The notes under the pieces were generated by a model. It made no database searches, had not been told where the DNA came from, and saw only the letters and a list, made by a program, of their open reading frames with translations. From Hermatobates lingyangjiaoensis (Eukaryota; Arthropoda; Insecta; Hemiptera; Hermatobatidae): 64,000 nucleotides of DNA. A program made the translations under genes and the position numbers. Shown here piece by piece: positions 53,884-64,000 of this stretch. The first letter of the stretch is position 1, and each line of letters starts with the position of its first letter. The stretch spans positions 9,319,501-9,383,500 of the forward strand of contig JAPFBL010001617.1 of the NCBI GenBank assembly GCA_026182355.1, read 5' to 3'.

Positions 53884-54640
53884 ATTTACTTTACTATAAG
53901 TAAATAATAGTGATCATGAAAAAATTCGATCTCAAAATGTTGACGAATTTACATGTTTTGAGATCTCCAAGATCCTTTTACGACGTTTTTTCGATGATAT
54001 TTGTTTCTATGTGGGTGGATGCGTATCTAAAAGTTCAAGGGAACGTTACAACCCACAATCTTTAAGTGATAAAAAAAAACATTTTTTACAAAACTTGGCC
54101 TCATAGTGTACATGTGCACTACTGTTTGGGAGTAATTATGCGTGATGGGAGAGTCACTTTCTTGCCAACATTTGTTCTAAGACAAAATTTTTGTTTTCCT
54201 AATCTTCTAACTTTAGAGTTTTGAAATTTTGGCATTATCTTGGAAGCAACAAAAGCAACAACTGAAAAAGTCCTCAGACTTGTACAACTACCGGAAATAT
54301 TAAATTTCAATAAAATGCAAAAATTTTTACGTATGGATTCAATCTGAAAGGATCTGCGGACGGTGCAATCCATACCGTTTAACGGATCAAAATAAAATTT
54401 AACCTAAAGATAGAGCATTATGTGACGGATGAGATGAGGTAATCTTTTTAAAAATTTGTATTAACCAAAGAGGCGTTATGGCACATCTTAAGTTCACAAA
54501 AATTTTTTTTGACGCTAAAGGGATTATTAAAAAACAATTACATTATGCTAAAAAAATGAATAAAAGATTAGTAGTTCATAAAAAAAACGTGTAATTTTAA
54601 TTACCGCAAAGAGCAATAAAGCTACAAAACCAATACTCAT
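53884..54640 (+). repeat. Dispersed repeat family D, copy 10
   Basis: A near-complete plus-strand copy from 'tttactttactataagtaaa' through 'ttcgatctcaaaatgttgac', 'gttttgagatctcc', 'tttcgatgatatttg', 'gggagtaattatgcgtgatg' and 'ctgaaaggatctgcgg' to 'ccgcaaagagcaataaagct'. It lacks the TG tract. Confidence 0.7.
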
Positions 54641-55030
54641 CTTGGACTAATGGATCACTTCCTATACTGGTTAATGGATCACTTGCTATACTGGTCGGAT
54701 TTATTTGCATTGTGTACATTGACTTAAAAATTTCTTAAGTATATCGACTGAAATTTAAAATAAATTTGATTAAATCGACTGGTTAGAGAAAAGTCGTCAA
54801 TTATTCCTAGCCAAGCTGATGACGTCCAGCACAGCCTAATTGTTAGCTAAAATTTTCTTCTTTTTCGAATACTAGCAAGATTTTGTAATTATTCCAGACG
54901 TGATAACTCACATTTTCAATTAGTGAATCTCATGTTTTTGGCTATCTTGGATAAATTTAGCACGCACGACAATAGAGGGATAATTTATAGGTTTTAAACA
55001 TGTTATAAAAATTGTAAACGTCTTAGTGAT
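54641..55030. other. No feature recognised
   Basis: AT-rich sequence with a local 20-base direct duplication at about 54645-54690 ('taatggatcacttcctatac' and 'taatggatcacttgctatac'). Confidence 0.5.
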
Positions 55031-55051
55031 AAAGAGTTCACTGATATGACA

Positions 55052-55112
55052 ACCAGGCCTGTGTAGTCGGAGTCGGGAAAAATCAGCCGACTCCGACTCC
55101 GACTCCTCACCT
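55052..55112 (+). mobile_element. hAT-like end with CTCCGA repeats
   Basis: 'caggcctgtgtagtcggagt' and then repeated GACTCC units ('gactccgactccgactcc') recall a widespread hAT terminus (CAGGGCTGTGGAGTCGGAGTC). No right end is found. Confidence 0.4.
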
Positions 55113-55253
55113 ATTTAAATTACTTGTATTCATGGAAAAGACATAAAATGATAAAACATGATTAATTACTACAAGCAGGAATTTTCCCTTCGGTGCATTC
55201 TTTATACTACAATATTACAAAAAGATAATCAATTCGTAAACACAAGAAAATAT

Positions 55254-55450
55254 ACGAGGGTGGACTGACAAGTAAGTGACTTTTTGAATTTCCCGAGCAG
55301 TTACTCCAAATGCAACAGTGCTGCCGTCATCTGTAATCTATTAGTGGACAACTACCTAATTATGAGCCAGTTACCACGTGCAGTGTTTGATAGTCATTCA
55401 AAGCAGGCAACCTCGTGTATTTTTACGAAAATGGAAAAAAGTTTTACAAT
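55254..55450 (+). mobile_element. Mariner 5' end fragment
   Basis: It begins after TA with cgagggtggactgacaagta, a mariner-type terminus different from the 23.7 kb element. A leader of about 160 bases follows, up to an ATG at 55431 (atggaaaaaag), where mariner transposases commonly begin MEK. The frame stops after about 20 codons and no right terminus is present. Confidence 0.5.
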
Positions 55451-55499
55451 AATTCAAGACCATACAGTCAAACTTTTGTTTAACTCATAAGAGTGTAAC

Positions 55500-56439
55500 A
55501 TTTTTAGATATTTTATAGCTATTGCCTTAACTAAATGAGTATTAAAATACTTACTTTTGTTGACTAGGTGGATGATTTATTTACTCTGATTCACCATGAA
55601 AGTTCTGTTTTGTTAGTTTTTCATTTCAGTCCATAAGAAAATTTATTCGTGTGTAGAGTGAAGGTAAAAATTTGATCCAGTACAACTAAAACATTAATAA
55701 TGTTAATGAACATTAATACCTTATAATAATAAATTTAGATTACCAACATAAACATGCATATAATGTGGAAAGTTCACTAACAGCTAGGGAGAAAATTCAA
55801 AGAAAAAAAAATCGCAAAACAGATATGGCAATTTTTTTCCGGACTGAACATACTAATTAAAAAAAACACTTTTACTTTCAAAATACACAGAATGATATCA
55901 CTAAAAACAGGAGAACTACTTTTAAAAACTGCAGTTAACATTTATTGGTAGTAAAATAATGCAAATTAATTAATGTAATTAGGAATTAAATATTTAATTT
56001 GGAATTAAGTCATTAATTAACTGTTACGAAAAGTTAAATGCATATTTGCATTTTTTTTTCTTTAGATAATAACATGTATTAGGCTTATGAGATCAATAAA
56101 TCATTATTATAATTTAATTTTTTACTTGAAAGAGCATATCTATAAATATTCTAAATGCCTTCAACTGATTTTGTAAAACTAAACTTTCAGTTATAAACTT
56201 CCATTTCTTCCTTCTTAAATTTTTAATTCTAATTCAAAACTTGTTAATCATCTAGTTTTGTGAATTGTAATAAACGATCTGTTCTTGCACCATAACCTCC
56301 TCCTAATCGTCACTTCCAACACCCATTCCCCTTGAATAACGAAGTATTAAACACCTTCCCATAATAAGCAAGAGCCACTCTCCTTAATTATTATTTGTTC
56401 AAAACAGGATTTTTTATTTATTTATTTTTCAATAATAGA
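55500..56439. other. No feature recognised
   Basis: AT-rich sequence, nothing recognised. Confidence 0.4.
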
Positions 56440-56671
56440 TATTTATACACCTAGGGAATAATGAGGTCTATTATTTCCCCAGTGTTTTAATTGATTACTG
56501 AGGTGACGCCGAAGGAATCAAGGCTAATATATCTCGAGGCGTAGCTGAGGTATTAATGATGATTAATTCCTGAGGCGAAGCCGAGGATGATAACTATGTG
56601 AGGAAATAAAGTTATCCCCTCAGTAAATTAATAATTTAATTTACAGGTCATTATTCTTGAGGTGTAAATAT
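56440..56671. mobile_element. MITE-like element with GAGGCG-AAGC motifs
   Basis: Imperfect inverted ends (atttatacacctagggaata at the left; at the right the complement of atatttacacctcaagaata) enclose two copies of a palindromic box (gaggcgtagctgagg and gaggcgaagccgagg) and a stem-forming pair near 'tatttcccc' and 'gttatcccctc'. It has no coding capacity. The superfamily is unknown. Confidence 0.5.
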
Positions 56672-56693
56672 TTTGTCTCCAGAAAAGGCTCTA

Positions 56694-56715
56694 TAATAAT
56701 AATAATAATAATAAT
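56694..56715. repeat. (AAT)n microsatellite
   Basis: Short AAT repeats after the MITE. Confidence 0.75.
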
Positions 56716-59700
56716 TTATTAAGTGTTAATTAATATAAAAACAATTAATAATGACTCTTAATAATCCAAAATAAAGGTTTAAGAAAGCTAAATAAAAGTA
56801 TATAAACAAAAGAGAGTAGAATAATTGGCAATACAGCTGAGATTTAAAAATGAGGCTTTCCACCATAACTCATCCGGATCTCATTTCATTTCACATTTAA
56901 AAATCGTTATCAACAAAATAATTAGGTTGGGCAACCTGGATTATAACCCTGCATTTTCCTTATTGCCCGGTTTTTAAGTACGGGGATTAAATGTCTTACA
57001 TTATTACCTGCAAACAAGAAGAAAAAACATACTTTTCGTCCCTTCTGGAGACGACTTGCTTAATAATTTCTAATAATAATTAAATACACGTAGCAAATGA
57101 CTGCACAACTACTAGATCTTAGTTACTGACATAACTAAATTTGATCGATTGAAATAACTAGTTGCGTCATTTTGATTTTAGACACTTGACTTTCCAAGGA
57201 GGTCCTAATTAAAATTTATATCCAAGACCAAATTAAAGCGGGCCTAGTCCAAAAACGGTAAGTACAAAGGGAAAGGAATACGAAAAAACAAAATATAAGA
57301 TGAACATTAAGAGAAACACTCCTATAATGGGTCTAATACTTACTGATAGATTTTACTTAACTAAGCTGAAAGCTGGAGTTTAATTAACTAGCAGAAGCTC
57401 TGGAGTAAATGATACTGTTTTATATATTTCTCATATTTTATTCAGTAGAAACCTGATTAATGGATAATAGTTACATGCTGAGAGGATGATGAACTGCATT
57501 GATATCGTGAACAGTGATCAACTCTCATTTACAGAAAAAAAAGTAATTAGTAATATAATAATTAATCATAAATAAGTCAATCATGTAAGTAATTGACCGT
57601 CATAAGTAATATATTAATAACTTAAAATATTGTATGTGGTATATTAAGAAACTGTATTCTTCCATTATTTGAAACATATAATATAAACAGACATTATGTT
57701 TCCATTTCACCTTTTCACAGATAATACAGGGGACCAAAGGAATAAAAATGCCAAGAGGAAGAGTTCGGATAAAAAAACCGTTAACCTGTTGTAACTATAT
57801 TGCCTGGGGTTGTATTATACAGCCGTAGACAATAATTGCAGTTTAGTTATCCTCATAATTATGCTTTAGATCTGAAGTTATATCACTGATGTGTATAGAG
57901 AGCGAGAAATTGCTGGTACTAGCCCAGGTATTTAAAGAAAAAAGCAAATAAAATGGGAATTTTAGAATTTCAGAACTGACAAATTCTATTTTAGACTTTT
58001 CAGTAAACTGAAAGATAATTCTAAAAGAGGCGGTTCATTTACATTATTACTGAAATGATACTTCTAGTCATTTCAAAAGAGAACAAAACAAGATTTCTTT
58101 ATCATGAAATTTAATAAGATAAGAGGTATGCCTCTATCCTTTATGCCGTCTTCCTTATCCAATGGATAAGGACACACTCCTTCTCATTGTTAGAGTTCCG
58201 ATAAGAAACTAAATGCAACACGACCTGCTTAGTTCGGAGGATGCAGGCAGTCGGGGAACACGTGCCAATGTTTAGTGAGCTTTACTTAAATAGTTTAATA
58301 GAACTCATTACAACAGTATTAATAATAATTAGAATAATTGATAATCATGTCTCTTCAAGCTTAAGTGGTGTCGCAACACGACTATTTAGAACTTACTCTT
58401 CATGATTGGCATTTATGATTTAGACATTTTCAAATGTGTATTATCCGAAAGTGGTCCAACGATCAGAAGCTATTGGAGTCAAATGGGTAATTAAATTTTC
58501 ATCTCTCTAAAACTTATTCCAGAATTCTTGTTTTTCAATTACTATCCATTAAACTAGCTGAGAAACTCTCCTTTTTCTCATTTCATCTTTCAAAATATTT
58601 GCTTGACATTAGTAATTTTTTATGTCCATTTCAATACAATATAAACATTTGAAAAATGCCAACTTTGGCATTTGCTTGTGCCACAAAAATTTTTATAAGT
58701 ACCAGCAAGAAATTTTCATTGAATCTGATTCAAATTCCGGTTGCGGCATTTTCATCTAAATTGGCTTGACTCATCTAAATATAGTTTATGAAAATCCTCA
58801 ATTATTTCTGTTCCATTTATGCTCGAATGCAATTCAAAAATGTTGGTAATATTAATGTTTTTTTTGCTTTTATTATTGATTACATTTAAATTTCAAAATT
58901 CATTTCTGAACCATAAACATATTCAACTATTTTTATTCCATTATGGGAGAATTTGCATTCAATATTAGCATTTGTACTTTGTTTCAACTCCATATATAGT
59001 TAAAATTGATATTTGTTACTGAATAATTAATTAAGAATTACTTAATTCAAATTAGATTTTCTATTACGGTTACCTGTATGTATGGAACTACTCTTGTACA
59101 ATGAACCACATTTTTCTTGCATATCGTCCTTAAGAACAACTGTTTTGAAGATAAATGTAGGGAATGAGGAAGTGAAACTAGATTTAAAACTGACCGTAAC
59201 ACAGTAAGTAGTTCAGCAAGAAAAGAATTGAAAGGCATTTCTTTTGTTTTTCTTCTCAGAGTTGTGATTGTTCTGATCGTAGCACTGTATAGTACAAAAG
59301 AAAGACATAGGGACAGTGGTACGACAGAGGGTATCAAATTACAAGGGGAAACTGAAAACTCTTCTTAACATCAGATGGGCGGCACACTGTCCAAACAATA
59401 GTGCAGTTATAACTATTGTCTTTACTCCTCAAATATTCCTAAAATATAAATCATATCTTGACGGTAGTTGAGACAAATAAATAATTTTCTATTTATTTTA
59501 GGATTTAGACTCTTAAAAGTAACTTTTCATTTTTTAAATGTTGTTATCTACAATTTTATATGTAGTTCATAAGATTTTTATATTTGGTGTAAACAACATA
59601 TTATTATGAGAGTGGCAATCCCTAGATAAGTTGTTTCACTAGTTGATTCTGTTCCTTGGCCAAAAGATTTATTGTGCAATGGTAATTTTTTGGGTTAGTT

Positions 59701-62700
59701 GCAACACTTCTAAACTAGGAAAATTGAAAAAGTCTTGCAATTTGTACCACTCAAAATGAACTACATATGCGATTGATTAAACAAATCAATTTTTAAATTC
59801 TTGAAAACTGCCTTGATTACAAGTCTTATTTCCCAGACAACCTATTACAGTTATTCCATTACATGAGGTCTTCTTGGGAGCTGAGTATCTAGTTCACTGT
59901 TATTATTGTAAGTGTGTCGGGTAAGATGACTTAGGTTTACGGGTAGCTCCTCATAAACTTGTTCCAGTTGTCTTCATTGCTTGTGTTGTAGATAATAATT
60001 ATTAAGTTGATAATAATTGATGGTAATTATGATTATCTGTTTTGTGAATTTGATGACGATGAAAATAATTCCTCTTTTAAAAAAAAGAGGAATTATTTTT
60101 AGAATGGATAGGAATATAGTATTTTGCAGAGACACCAGAAAACTCGAGATATTTCGAGACTGGAGCTCATAAAATACTATCTTCAATCATCAATGACAGA
60201 AACAAGTCATTCTTTTCATAGAGAATTTTGTCAAGATATTGTTAATTTTTCCAAAAGACAAGTGTTAAAGTACGGTTGTAAATGTTCAATAATTTGATAT
60301 CTCCAGGTAATTATTTGATCCAGACTGTGTATGAAATCTATAACCGATATTGGCAGTTTAAAAATTATTCCTCAATGGGGTTGTGATAATAAATATTTCA
60401 AGTGTTTTGTGGAATTTTGATGTTAAAGAATTTAAGTAATCAGTTTTCTGTAAATTCATCGTAAAAATTCTATAAATTCTATAAATGAATCTCAATTTGA
60501 AGCAGTGGGTAATAAAAAAGAATATAGTAGATTATGGACCAGTTATATTTAATGATTATAATTAATATTAATATGATCAAACTTAACAAATATAGAACCT
60601 AATATTATTACAGATATTACTAAGGAGGTCGTTAGTAACAATTAAAATGAAAGAACCATCGTAAACAGTTTCTTCACTTAACCGGTTTCCGATCTTGTCC
60701 AAGTTTCTTTCAATTCCACTTTGACTAAATTTACTTTCTTTATCCATCATTGAATTTACACAATAACATTCAAGAATTGTGGGCAATAGTATATTGAACA
60801 ACAGGATAGAATTTAAGACTTAATTCTTATGTATATAAAGAATATATATTCATGGTTTTAAATACAATTATTTCGAAAATTGATGGACTAACTATACCAA
60901 GCATCAAGACTGACTGAGAGAAAAGTGTTAAAAATATTGAGAGGTAATATAGTTCATTGAAGGAACCATTATCAAACTAACAAACTACTAACTACCTGGT
61001 ACATAACTTAGCCAGGGGATTAGTGGCTCAGACAGTAAACGAACGAAGTGATAAGGACAGTAAACAGTTATAGTGAAATAAATATATTTTATTAATAGTG
61101 AGAAAGCAAAGAAATCGAATATTTAATAAAGTAATTTATGATTGGATAGATTATTAAATATGGAGAATCAATCCGCAGTTGGAAGATTAGGAGTAAAATC
61201 TCTTAGTTTCGTTCTGGATGATGGACAGTGTCTGAAACCGGTTGAGTGATGAAGAAAACTCATCAGATAAGATGGTTTTTCTTTATTTATGGCAGTTATA
61301 AATCACTGTTTTGTCTTATTATCTTATAAATCACCGCTTTTACTTATCACTGTTACCAAAACATTGTCAACCTCTTTACTTACTATTTCGGGTCTGCCTT
61401 TATTTTCGTTAATATGCATAGCAGCATGCATTGGAGGAGCGGCTAACGATTATGTGGTCTGACATTTGGTCGGCTAGTGAGGAAAAATTGTGGTAAAGTC
61501 GTAAAGGATATTTTCAAAACGTAAATTACTCGAAAATCTATGCAACTTGTCATGTTCCAGACTACATAAAGGGTATATGTTACACTGATAAACCTGGTTT
61601 AATAAGTATAGGAAAAGAATTCCTCTAAGAGGGAAAAGTGAAGTATATATAAAGGTTTCCATATGGCAGGAATTAATGAGATGAAATAACTCAATATAGT
61701 TCTTGATATATACTTAATTAATTTTAGTAGAAACTCCATAATCACTACGTTAGATAATATTTTTCTGAACCAAACCTTATATATATTACAATAGAGGAGT
61801 AATCACTAGTAGGCGTCATTACGGCACTTCATTATTAATAAAAAATAGATATTTTCCATTAACTTACAACTAATTAACCTATTTTAATATAATATATTTA
61901 CTGCAATACAATAACTAAACAAATCTATCTCAGAATTTTACACCTATCTCAGACTATAGATACATAAATTTCTTGATTCCTGACCTTTTGAATCTAATTC
62001 ACCTTTCGGACTATTACACTTTTATAATTAAAAAAAGGTATATACATTTATGAATAAAAAAAATATTATGTCTTAGAACTCCAAAAATAGCAGAATTATC
62101 AGTCAAATTAGACTTTCTTGTGTTTGTATAAACAAGCTACACTTCTGTACACTATGGGCAAACTTAGTTATAATCATGATATGCACACTAGTCATGAAAG
62201 ATTCCATTTTTACAATTCCCTAATTTCAGATTTTAATACTTCAATTTGCTTCCATATATAGCACAAATCAATACCAACCAACATAGAGGCAAAGAGAGGA
62301 ATTTCTATTGTTAGCTAGTTTAACCAAATTATCTTTAAATGCAAATTACCATCTATTTGTAACAGGAAAGTCAGTAGATTGTTATAAACAATGAAATAAG
62401 TACATTGTGTAACTAATTTCTAACTTCCTCAAGCATACTAATTTACAAGTAAGACAAAACATGTTTGATATTAAATAATGATCTGATTCATGTATTACTA
62501 TAAATCAACTATAAACAGTAAACAATATGTAAATGCATGATTTAATATATGTATATCTACTAAAGGCATCATTCCTGAATGGTAGACACTAAACCACTCA
62601 TAACCTTGATGTAGAAGTGTAATAACGTTCATATTTCAATGTTAGATATTTTACTTGTTATTAGATTAGAAAAAAATGAAATATAGCTCTATTAATTACA

Positions 62701-63837
62701 TAATGACAATAATAATAGGAATAATAATGTACTCACTCAAGGTAATACTTTGACCATTGCTCTCTTAGTCAATAGGGAATATCTTGCTGGCATTTATCTT
62801 TTTCTTCAGGTAAGACAAAGAAGCATAGTTAATCTAAGGAGTGTTGGAGCAGGTACAAATAGGCCTTGGGGATCAAGATCTAATCCTCTTATAAGGTGTC
62901 AGCCTGAACAAGATTAAGACCGAAACCTGAAAACTTCAATTTTGCTTAATTATCACTGAACTAAAACTTTGAATAAATCTACTGTTATGATAAAGGACCA
63001 TTCTTCAAATTTTGATAACCAGTTTGGCAATTTCAGAAATCAGTTGGTGTCAGAAAAATGAACGATGAGTTCAATGTACCTTCTGGACGTAAATATTTCT
63101 ATGTTACTTACTTGTTTCGAATAATCCATCATGAAAAGATGTCATAACTCTGTAGTCGTCAGTATAACATCTTATGCAACAATGCACCACTAAGTAATGA
63201 TTAAATATGAAACACTAGTTTTCCTATTTCAGTGTTAAATAAACTGTAGACTTCAATGTAATTTTAACTTACTACAATTGTAAATGAACAGTAAATTAAC
63301 TTTCTCGTAATTCTATTTAAACTTAATTTTGCTTGTTATATTATTTAGACTCAGCCAGACAAAAAAATAAAGAAAACAAATTTGAAATTTAAAAATATTG
63401 TTTCTATTCTATTATCACCATCTGAAAAAAGTCTATAATAATGATTTAGATATTAGATAGTGCATAGAGGGTGAATGTAAAAAGATTGCCGGTTAGAAAC
63501 CGATAAGGAATTTGAAATATAAATCCGAATCCTTTCAGCCTGCTGATACCTCCAGTCGGTCAACTCGAAAAAATTACTTCAAAATAGTTATTCAAATATT
63601 TTATAATTATACATTATCTATTGTTTTTTTACAAACTTTGTAATGTTTTTTATGTTTTAATTATCATACTTATTTAATTAGAGGAAAGAATAATGATTTC
63701 TAAATTTTTTGTATATATTTGTAGTTATTAAATTAATTATTTTTTTGATAAAATCAAAATAAAAAAATAATTAATTTATTTCTTGAAAACAAAATGCGTA
63801 TATTAATTTTATTCAGTGAATATTTTTTGGACATTGT
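56716..63837. other. Mostly featureless; isolated palindrome and ribozyme-like halves
   Basis: No gene, transposon or tRNA is recognised. A perfect 17-bp hairpin lies at 60062-60099 (aaaataattcctctttt). Faint theta-like 3' halves (GAAACCGGUU) occur at about 60677-60690 (minus) and 61236-61245 (plus), without a supporting core. Confidence 0.4.
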
Positions 63838-63903
63838 TCATATTTTGTATTTGTGTATTAATTTTTTACATGTTGGTCAAAACGTTTAGTGCTGCTTGCC
63901 TAG

Positions 63904-63983
63904 GAGAAGCCATTGCTCTCCTGGATCTTGGACCTGAAGTTCACCATTCCGGTAGCGTCATGAAGAAGCCTTCCTCTTCGAAG
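63904..63983 (+). CDS. Weak candidate internal exon, product unknown
   Basis: A GC-richer 80-base block starts after an acceptor-like tgctgcttgcctag and ends at a donor-like ttcgaag followed by gtatttt. One frame is open throughout: EAIALLDLGPEVHHSGSVMK then KPSSSK. An upstream ATG in the same frame (63871, reading MLVKTFSAACLG) would instead make it a short ORF from 63871 to a stop at 63993. The minus strand is also partly open. I do not recognise the peptide. It is the best exon-like block in the last 7 kb. Confidence 0.3.
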
Positions 63984-64000
63984 GTATTTTATTAACTAAA

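Noticed and set aside
59047..59337. 96-codon minus-strand ORF
   Set aside because: Non-ATG start, no recognised motif, and ordinary AT-rich composition; consistent with chance.
60677..61250. Two GAAACCGGTT strings resembling theta
   Set aside because: Ten matching bases without core or helices are expected occasionally. No repeat similarity around them.
62898..62930. Hammerhead-like 'cctgaacaagattaagaccg' string
   Set aside because: Only the GACCGAAAC part resembles family zeta. There is no pairing for stem I and no palindrome.
1..64000. CRISPR arrays, operons or bacterial promoters
   Set aside because: No regularly spaced identical repeats. The sequence is clearly eukaryotic in composition and mobile-element content.

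Overview
This is a eukaryotic, AT-rich (about 70%) and gene-poor stretch, almost certainly from an insect. The pointers are an insect-type mariner, (AACCT)n-like tails that match the insect telomere repeat, many Penelope-like elements (PLEs), Helitron and hAT relics, and no operons or dense ORFs. A hemimetabolous insect with a large genome, such as a planthopper or other hemipteran, would fit, but this is inference. No complete host gene is visible; the window reads as intergenic or intronic DNA. Three weak candidate exons sit at 7962-8040, 39204-39250 and 63904-63983.

Nearly everything recognisable is mobile DNA. From 1 to 12 kb there is a mosaic of PLE fragments, two copies of a dispersed 'family D' repeat, and two palindromic PLE relics (9509-9854 and 9946-10436). 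From 12 to 22 kb there are a tRNA-derived SINE with a perfect 12-bp target-site duplication, more PLE pieces, a perfect 60-bp inverted repeat, D copies and a large (GA)n tract. From 23 to 26.2 kb two truncated Helitron units with decayed helicase genes lie in tandem, and a deleted mariner sits inside the first. From 27 to 34 kb there are a second SINE copy, D copies and palindromic PLE relics joined by (TA)n tracts. A Helitron-like element spans 34.9-36.2 kb. A hAT deletion derivative with a perfect 8-bp duplication is at 40.7 kb. At 42.6-43.9 kb another hAT element has been split by a GC-rich retroposon with a 14-bp duplication. From 46.8 to 49.9 kb lies the best PLE locus: the end of an endonuclease reading frame, a hammerhead ribozyme motif and the start of the next reading frame, with the end region repeated in inverted orientation. 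A third Helitron copy (50.2-51.4 kb), a Tigger-like end, a large D copy, a mariner end and a small MITE follow. The last 7 kb are largely featureless.

The most interesting signal is a set of at least eight distinct small hammerhead ribozyme motifs tied to PLE fragments. Each family has its own stem I, stem II and palindromic stem III, yet all keep the same core layout CUGANGA-N-stem II-GAA-palindrome-H-stem I. Every family carries one additional nucleotide between the CUGANGA box and stem II. The short palindromic stem III suggests cleavage as dimers, as reported for PLE-associated small hammerheads. The PLE relics commonly form near-perfect inverted repeats and lie next to (TA)n tracts.
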